This document shows positions 7,099-10,520 of a stretch of 10,520 bases of DNA, piece after piece (the stretch's first letter is position 1; every line of letters begins with the position of its first letter). Origin of the DNA: Alphaproteobacteria bacterium (GTDB lineage: Bacteria; Pseudomonadota; Alphaproteobacteria; Reyranellales; Reyranellaceae); assembly GCA_013290035.1 (NCBI GenBank), contig JABCYT010000060.1:1-10520 (forward strand), written 5' to 3'. Made by a program: the position numbers and the translations under genes. Below the pieces are notes generated by a model. It was given only the letters and a program-made list of their open reading frames with translations. It made no database searches and was not told where the DNA came from.

Positions 7099-7872
7099 AT
7101 GTATCTCGAGAAGTTCAAGCTGGACGGCCGCACGGCCGTCGTGACGGGCGGCGGGCAGGGCATCGGCCTTGCCTGCGCGGAGGCGCTGGGCGAGGCCGGC
7201 GCCCGCATCGTCATCGCCGACCGCGATCCCAAGATGGCCGACTCCGGTTGCGCCGGCCTCAAGGCCAAGGGCCACGCCGCCGAAGCCGTGGTGATGGACG
7301 TCACCGATTCGGCGGGCGTGGCGCAGGTCGCGGCCGAGCTCGCCCGGCGGCACGGCAGGGTCGACATCCTGGTCAACAGCGCCGGCATTGCCCGGAGCGA
7401 AACGCCGGCGGAAAAGGTCGCCGACGAGCATTGGCTGAACGTCATCGACGTCAACCTCAACGGCACCTTCTGGTGCTGCCGTGCCTTCGGCCAGCACATG
7501 CTCGACGCCGGATCCGGCGCCATCGTCAATATCGGCTCGATGTCGGGCTTCATCGTCAACAAGCCGCAGGAGCAGTGCTACTACAACGCTTCCAAGGCCG
7601 CGGTGCACCATCTCACCAAGTCGCTGGCCGCCGAGTGGGGCAACCGCGGCGTGCGGGTCAATGCCGTGGCGCCGACCTATATCGAGACCCCGCTGAACGC
7701 CTTCGTGCGCAACAATCCGCCGATGTACCAGGCCTGGATCGGCGGCACGCCGATGGCCCGCATGGGCAGGACGGATGAAATCGCCTCGGTCGTCCTGTTC
7801 CTGGCCTCCGACGCCGCCAGCCTGATGACCGGCAGCGTGGTCCTCGTCGATGGCGGCTATACTTGCTGGTAA
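7099..7872 (+). CDS. Short-chain polyol dehydrogenase (SDR, galactitol/sorbitol/arabinitol type)
   Basis: NAD(P)-dependent classical short-chain dehydrogenase/reductase of 257 residues, expected to oxidise an imported sugar alcohol to a ketose. Visible motifs are TGGGQGIG (17-24) for the cofactor, acidic D41 after the second strand (favours NAD over NADP), NSAG (93-96), N119 in DVNLNG, S147 in NIGSMSG, and Y162/K166 in YNASK. The pattern GSMSGFIVNKPQ, the segment YQAWIGGTPMARMG and the C-terminus VDGGYTCW closely recall the galactitol dehydrogenase of Rhodobacter sphaeroides (ending DGGYTVW, as I remember it) and related threitol, arabinitol and sorbitol enzymes. The partner kinase downstream suggests ribitol or D-arabinitol oxidised to D-ribulose, and the fructokinase suggests sorbitol to fructose as well. 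The general class is firm; the substrate is an inference. Confidence 0.9.
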   Translation: MYLEKFKLDGRTAVVTGGGQGIGLACAEALGEAGARIVIADRDPKMADSGCAGLKAKGHAAEAVVMDVTDSAGVAQVAAELARRHGRVDILVNSAGIARSETPAEKVADEHWLNVIDVNLNGTFWCCRAFGQHMLDAGSGAIVNIGSMSGFIVNKPQEQCYYNASKAAVHHLTKSLAAEWGNRGVRVNAVAPTYIETPLNAFVRNNPPMYQAWIGGTPMARMGRTDEIASVVLFLASDAASLMTGSVVLVDGGYTCW

Positions 7873-7882
7873 GCTGGCCCGG

Positions 7883-7905
7883 AGCTGACAGGGTTGCCTG
7901 CAGCT
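7883..7905 (+). promoter_or_regulatory. Small RNA hairpin abutting the pentulose kinase ribosome binding site
   Basis: In the 44-base gap, AGCTG (7883-7887) plus CAGG (7889-7892) pair with CCTG (7897-7900) plus CAGCT (7901-7905): nine base pairs with one bulged A (7888) and a GTTG loop. The stem ends exactly where the GAGGGG ribosome binding site (7906-7911) of the kinase begins. It may stabilise the upstream message or modulate kinase translation; chance formation in GC-rich sequence is possible. Confidence 0.35.
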
Positions 7906-7916
7906 GAGGGGCCGCA

Positions 7917-9569
7917 ATGAGGCAAGCCTTCATCGGCGTCGACGTTGGTACATCGAGTGCCAGGGCCGGCGTCTTCGACGAGCGTGGAACGCTGCTGGCG
8001 ACGGCGCGCCATCCCATCACCGTCTGGCACGAGGCCGGCAACGTCGTCGAGCAGTCGTCGTCGGAGATCTGGTCGGCCTGCGCCGCCGCGGTACGCTCGG
8101 CCATGGCCGAGGCCAAGCTGCCGCCATCAGCCGTGAGGGGCGTGGGCTTCGACGCGACCTGCTCGCTGGTGGTGCTCGACCCCGGCGCCGATCCGCTCAC
8201 CGTCAGCCCGTCCGGCGAGCAACGCCGCAACGTGATCGTCTGGATGGATCATCGCGCCATGGCCGAGGCGCGCGCCGTCAACGACACGGCGGACGACGTC
8301 CTGCGCTATGTCGGCGGCTCGATCTCGCCGGAAATGGAGATCCCCAAGCTGCTGTGGCTCAAGCGCCACCTGCCGTCGACTTACCGCGACGCCGGCCATT
8401 TTTTCGATCTCGCCGACTTTCTTTCGTTCAAGGCCACCGGGTCCGTGGCGCGATCGATGTGCACGCTGACCTGCAAGTGGAATTTCCTCGCCCATGAAGG
8501 ACGCTGGAGCCGGGGCTACCTCGAGCGTGTCGGCCTGGGCGACCTTGTGAACGGCGACTATGCGAGGATCGGCGGGGAAATCGCCGCGCCGGGAACCGCG
8601 CTGGGCGCCGGCCTGTCGAAGGCCGCCGCCCACGAGCTCGGCCTGCCCGAGGGCACGCCGGTCGGCGCGTCGCTGATCGACGCCCACGCCGGCGGCATCG
8701 GCACGATCGGCGGGCGGACGAAGTCGGGCGAATCCGTCGATGTCTGCCATCGCCTCGCCTACATCATGGGCACCTCGGCCTGCATCATGGCGACGACGGC
8801 CCAGCCGTGCTTCGTGCCCGGCGTGTGGGGGCCCTACTACTCGGGCATGGTGCCCGGGCTCTGGCTGAACGAGGGCGGTCAGTCGGCGGCGGGGGCTGCG
8901 ATCGATCACCTGATCGGATCACACCCGGCCCACAAGCAGGCCGTCGAGGCGGCGCGTGCCGCGGGTCTCGAGGTGCTGGACTACCTGGAGCGGCGCATCG
9001 TCTCGCGCTTCGCTCGTCCCGGCGAGGCCGTGCTGCTGGCGCGCGACATCCACGTGCTGCCGGAATTCCTCGGCAATCGCTCACCCTATGCCGATCCGGA
9101 TTCGCGCGCCATCGTCGCCGGCCTCGACCTCGACGATGATGTCGACTCCATGGAACGGCTGTTCGTCGCCGGCCTCTGCGGCCTGGCCTATGGCCTGGCG
9201 GATGTCGTCGAAGCGCTGCGGGCGCACGGTGTGAAGAGCGAGACCATGGTGATCAGCGGCGGCGCCGCCCGCAGCGCGCTGGTGCGCCAGATCATGACCG
9301 ACACCACCGGCCTCACCGTCGCTCTGCCGGAAACCCGGCAGCCGGTGCTGCTGGGCGCCGCCATGCTGGGCGCCGTCGCCGGCAAGGCCTACGGATCGAT
9401 CGGCGCGGCCATGACGTCGATGTCGGCGATCGGCTGGTCGAGCGAGCCGGCAGGCCCCGACGTGGCGGACTTCCACCGGGCCAAGCGGCGCGTCTATCGG
9501 CTGATGCGCGAGCTCGACCACGCGAGCCGCGCCGCCATGCTGGACGGCGGCGGCGCCTGCCGCGCCTGA
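7917..9569 (+). CDS. FGGY-family pentulose kinase, probable D-ribulokinase
   Basis: Cytoplasmic ATP-dependent sugar kinase of 550 residues, the size of the FGGY 'pentulose kinase' (D-ribulokinase/human FGGY/yeast YDR109C) branch and longer than xylulokinases (about 480-500). Visible features are the N-terminal phosphate motif VDVGTSSARAG (8-18), T81-C82-S83-L84-V85, which I recall as a D-ribulokinase hallmark, WMDHRA (109-114), IDAHAGGIG with probable catalytic base D255, adenosine-site MGTSACIM (284-291), NEGGQSAAGAAIDHL (318-332), FLGNRSPYADP (384-394) and VISGGAARSALVRQIM (445-460). The expected reaction is D-ribulose plus ATP to D-ribulose 5-phosphate, feeding the pentose phosphate pathway. 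ATG 7917 has GAGGGG (7906-7911) 5 bases upstream. A PfkB kinase follows after 19 bases. In comparable polyol clusters xylulokinase usually holds this place, so the family assignment carries metabolic meaning. Confidence 0.9.
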   Translation: MRQAFIGVDVGTSSARAGVFDERGTLLATARHPITVWHEAGNVVEQSSSEIWSACAAAVRSAMAEAKLPPSAVRGVGFDATCSLVVLDPGADPLTVSPSGEQRRNVIVWMDHRAMAEARAVNDTADDVLRYVGGSISPEMEIPKLLWLKRHLPSTYRDAGHFFDLADFLSFKATGSVARSMCTLTCKWNFLAHEGRWSRGYLERVGLGDLVNGDYARIGGEIAAPGTALGAGLSKAAAHELGLPEGTPVGASLIDAHAGGIGTIGGRTKSGESVDVCHRLAYIMGTSACIMATTAQPCFVPGVWGPYYSGMVPGLWLNEGGQSAAGAAIDHLIGSHPAHKQAVEAARAAGLEVLDYLERRIVSRFARPGEAVLLARDIHVLPEFLGNRSPYADPDSRAIVAGLDLDDDVDSMERLFVAGLCGLAYGLADVVEALRAHGVKSETMVISGGAARSALVRQIMTDTTGLTVALPETRQPVLLGAAMLGAVAGKAYGSIGAAMTSMSAIGWSSEPAGPDVADFHRAKRRVYRLMRELDHASRAAMLDGGGACRA

Positions 9570-9588
9570 AGCGCGAGGAGAGCGGACC

Positions 9589-10520
9589 ATGATGCTGAGC
9601 TGCGGCGATGCCCTGGTCGATTTCCTGCCGGTGGCGGCGGTCGACGGGCGCGACGCGCTGGTGCCGGCGGTCGGCGGTTCCTGCCTCAACGTCGCCGTCG
9701 GCCTGGCGCGGCTCGGCGCCGAGGCCGGCTTCGTCGGCGGCATTTCGACCGATCTCTTTGGCCGCATGATCGCCGACCACGCGCTCGCATCGGCGGTCGA
9801 TCTGCGCTTTGCCACGCGCAGCGACCACCAGACCACGCTGGCCTTCGTGCGGACGGTCGATGGCGAGCCGCAGTACGCTTTCTACGACGAAGGCACGGCG
9901 TCGCGGCACTGGACCTATCGCAGCGGCGCGCTGCCGTTCGGCCGGGTCGAGGCGATCCATGTCGGCTCGACGACCCTGGTCGACGAGCGGGCGGCGGCCG
10001 AGGCCCTCGCCCTGGTGCAGGAGGCGCGCGGCTCGGTCACCGTCTCCTTCGATCCGAACTGTCGGCCCAACCTGGTGGGCGACAAGCGCCGCTACGTCGA
10101 GCGCATGGCGGCCTTCGCCCGCGCTGCGCACATCGTCCGCATGTCCGACGTCGACTTCGACTATCTGTACGGCACCCGGGACCCCGCGCGCCAGGCGGCG
10201 GCCTTGCTCGCGGCGGGCGCCAGCCTGGTGATCATCACGCGCGGTGCCGAGGGGGCCGAGGCCTGGCACCAGGCGGCGGGGCCGGTGGCGGTGGCGGCGC
10301 CGAGAGGACCGGTGGTGGACACGATCGGCGCCGGCGACAGCTTTCAGGCGGCCCTCCTGTTCGCCTTGCAGGCCATGGGCCGCTGCGACGCGAGCTCCCT
10401 GGCCGGGATCGGCGCCGACGCGCTGCGTCGCGCCCTGTCTTTCGCTGCCCGCTGCGCGGCCATCACCTGCAGCCGTGCCGGCGCCGACCCGCCGCGCCGC
10501 TCGGAGATTGCGGCCGACCT
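9589..10520 (+). CDS. PfkB-family carbohydrate kinase, probable fructokinase, 3' end cut by window
   Basis: Cytoplasmic ribokinase/PfkB-fold kinase; 310 codons are visible without a stop, so the gene runs past the window, though at this length it is probably nearly complete (fructokinases are about 300-320 residues). The N-terminus MMLSCGDALVDFLP with D11 and the glycine pair G29-G30 followed by N34 (GGSCLNVAVGLARLG) forms PfkB signature 1. SFDPNCRPNLV is a conserved strand, and signature 2 DTIGAGDSFQAA (244-255) supplies anion-hole glycines and catalytic base D250. The overall pattern resembles alphaproteobacterial fructokinase MtlZ/Frk, which makes fructose 6-phosphate after sorbitol or mannitol oxidation; another ketose or 2-keto-3-deoxygluconate is less likely. 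Either ATG at 9589 or 9592 could start it; GAGGAG (9575-9580) supports both. It lies 19 bases after the pentulose kinase and completes the operon as seen here. Confidence 0.87.
   Translation, partial: MMLSCGDALVDFLPVAAVDGRDALVPAVGGSCLNVAVGLARLGAEAGFVGGISTDLFGRMIADHALASAVDLRFATRSDHQTTLAFVRTVDGEPQYAFYDEGTASRHWTYRSGALPFGRVEAIHVGSTTLVDERAAAEALALVQEARGSVTVSFDPNCRPNLVGDKRRYVERMAAFARAAHIVRMSDVDFDYLYGTRDPARQAAALLAAGASLVIITRGAEGAEAWHQAAGPVAVAAPRGPVVDTIGAGDSFQAALLFALQAMGRCDASSLAGIGADALRRALSFAARCAAITCSRAGADPPRRSEIAAD

Noticed and set aside
9313..10269. Reverse-strand open frame opposite the two kinases
   Set aside because: Same composition bias; the sense strand carries intact kinase motifs including DTIGAGD.

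Overview
The window is about 10.5 kb of high-GC DNA with genes packed closely on the + strand only. Codon use rich in G and C at third positions, the CTTGAC-type -35 box and the gene families all point to an alphaproteobacterium (Rhizobiales/Rhodospirillales-like; a Reyranella- or Bradyrhizobium-type genome is only a guess). No RNA genes, insertion sequences, CRISPR arrays or origins are visible, and no gap between genes exceeds 300 bases.

Layout. Positions 1-1118 hold the 3' part of a TauE/SafE-family membrane exporter, closely followed by a PaaI-type hotdog thioesterase; their link to the rest is not evident. Positions 1178-2795 hold a HAD-family phosphatase and a SorC-family sugar-sensing regulator, separated by 7 bases. 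A 156-base non-coding stretch follows, with a TTGACA-type promoter and a tandem 19-base repeat of two palindromic sites, the probable operators. From 2952 to the window end runs one apparent transcription unit: periplasmic binding protein, strong hairpin, two permeases, ABC ATPase, short-chain dehydrogenase, FGGY pentulose kinase (D-ribulokinase type) and a PfkB-type fructokinase cut by the window end.

How they work together (inference from families). The four ABC genes resemble the polyol importer SmoEFGK of Rhodobacter and rhizobia. The dehydrogenase resembles galactitol/sorbitol-type polyol dehydrogenases and should turn an imported sugar alcohol into a ketose. The pentulose kinase would phosphorylate D-ribulose (from ribitol or D-arabinitol) to D-ribulose 5-phosphate, and the PfkB kinase would phosphorylate fructose (from sorbitol or mannitol) to fructose 6-phosphate. 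The SorC protein probably senses a ketose or its phosphate and acts at the tandem operators. This is a variant of a known polyol cluster type rather than a new kind of system. The points most worth checking are the operator architecture, the D-ribulokinase where related clusters carry xylulokinase, and the RNA hairpins between genes.
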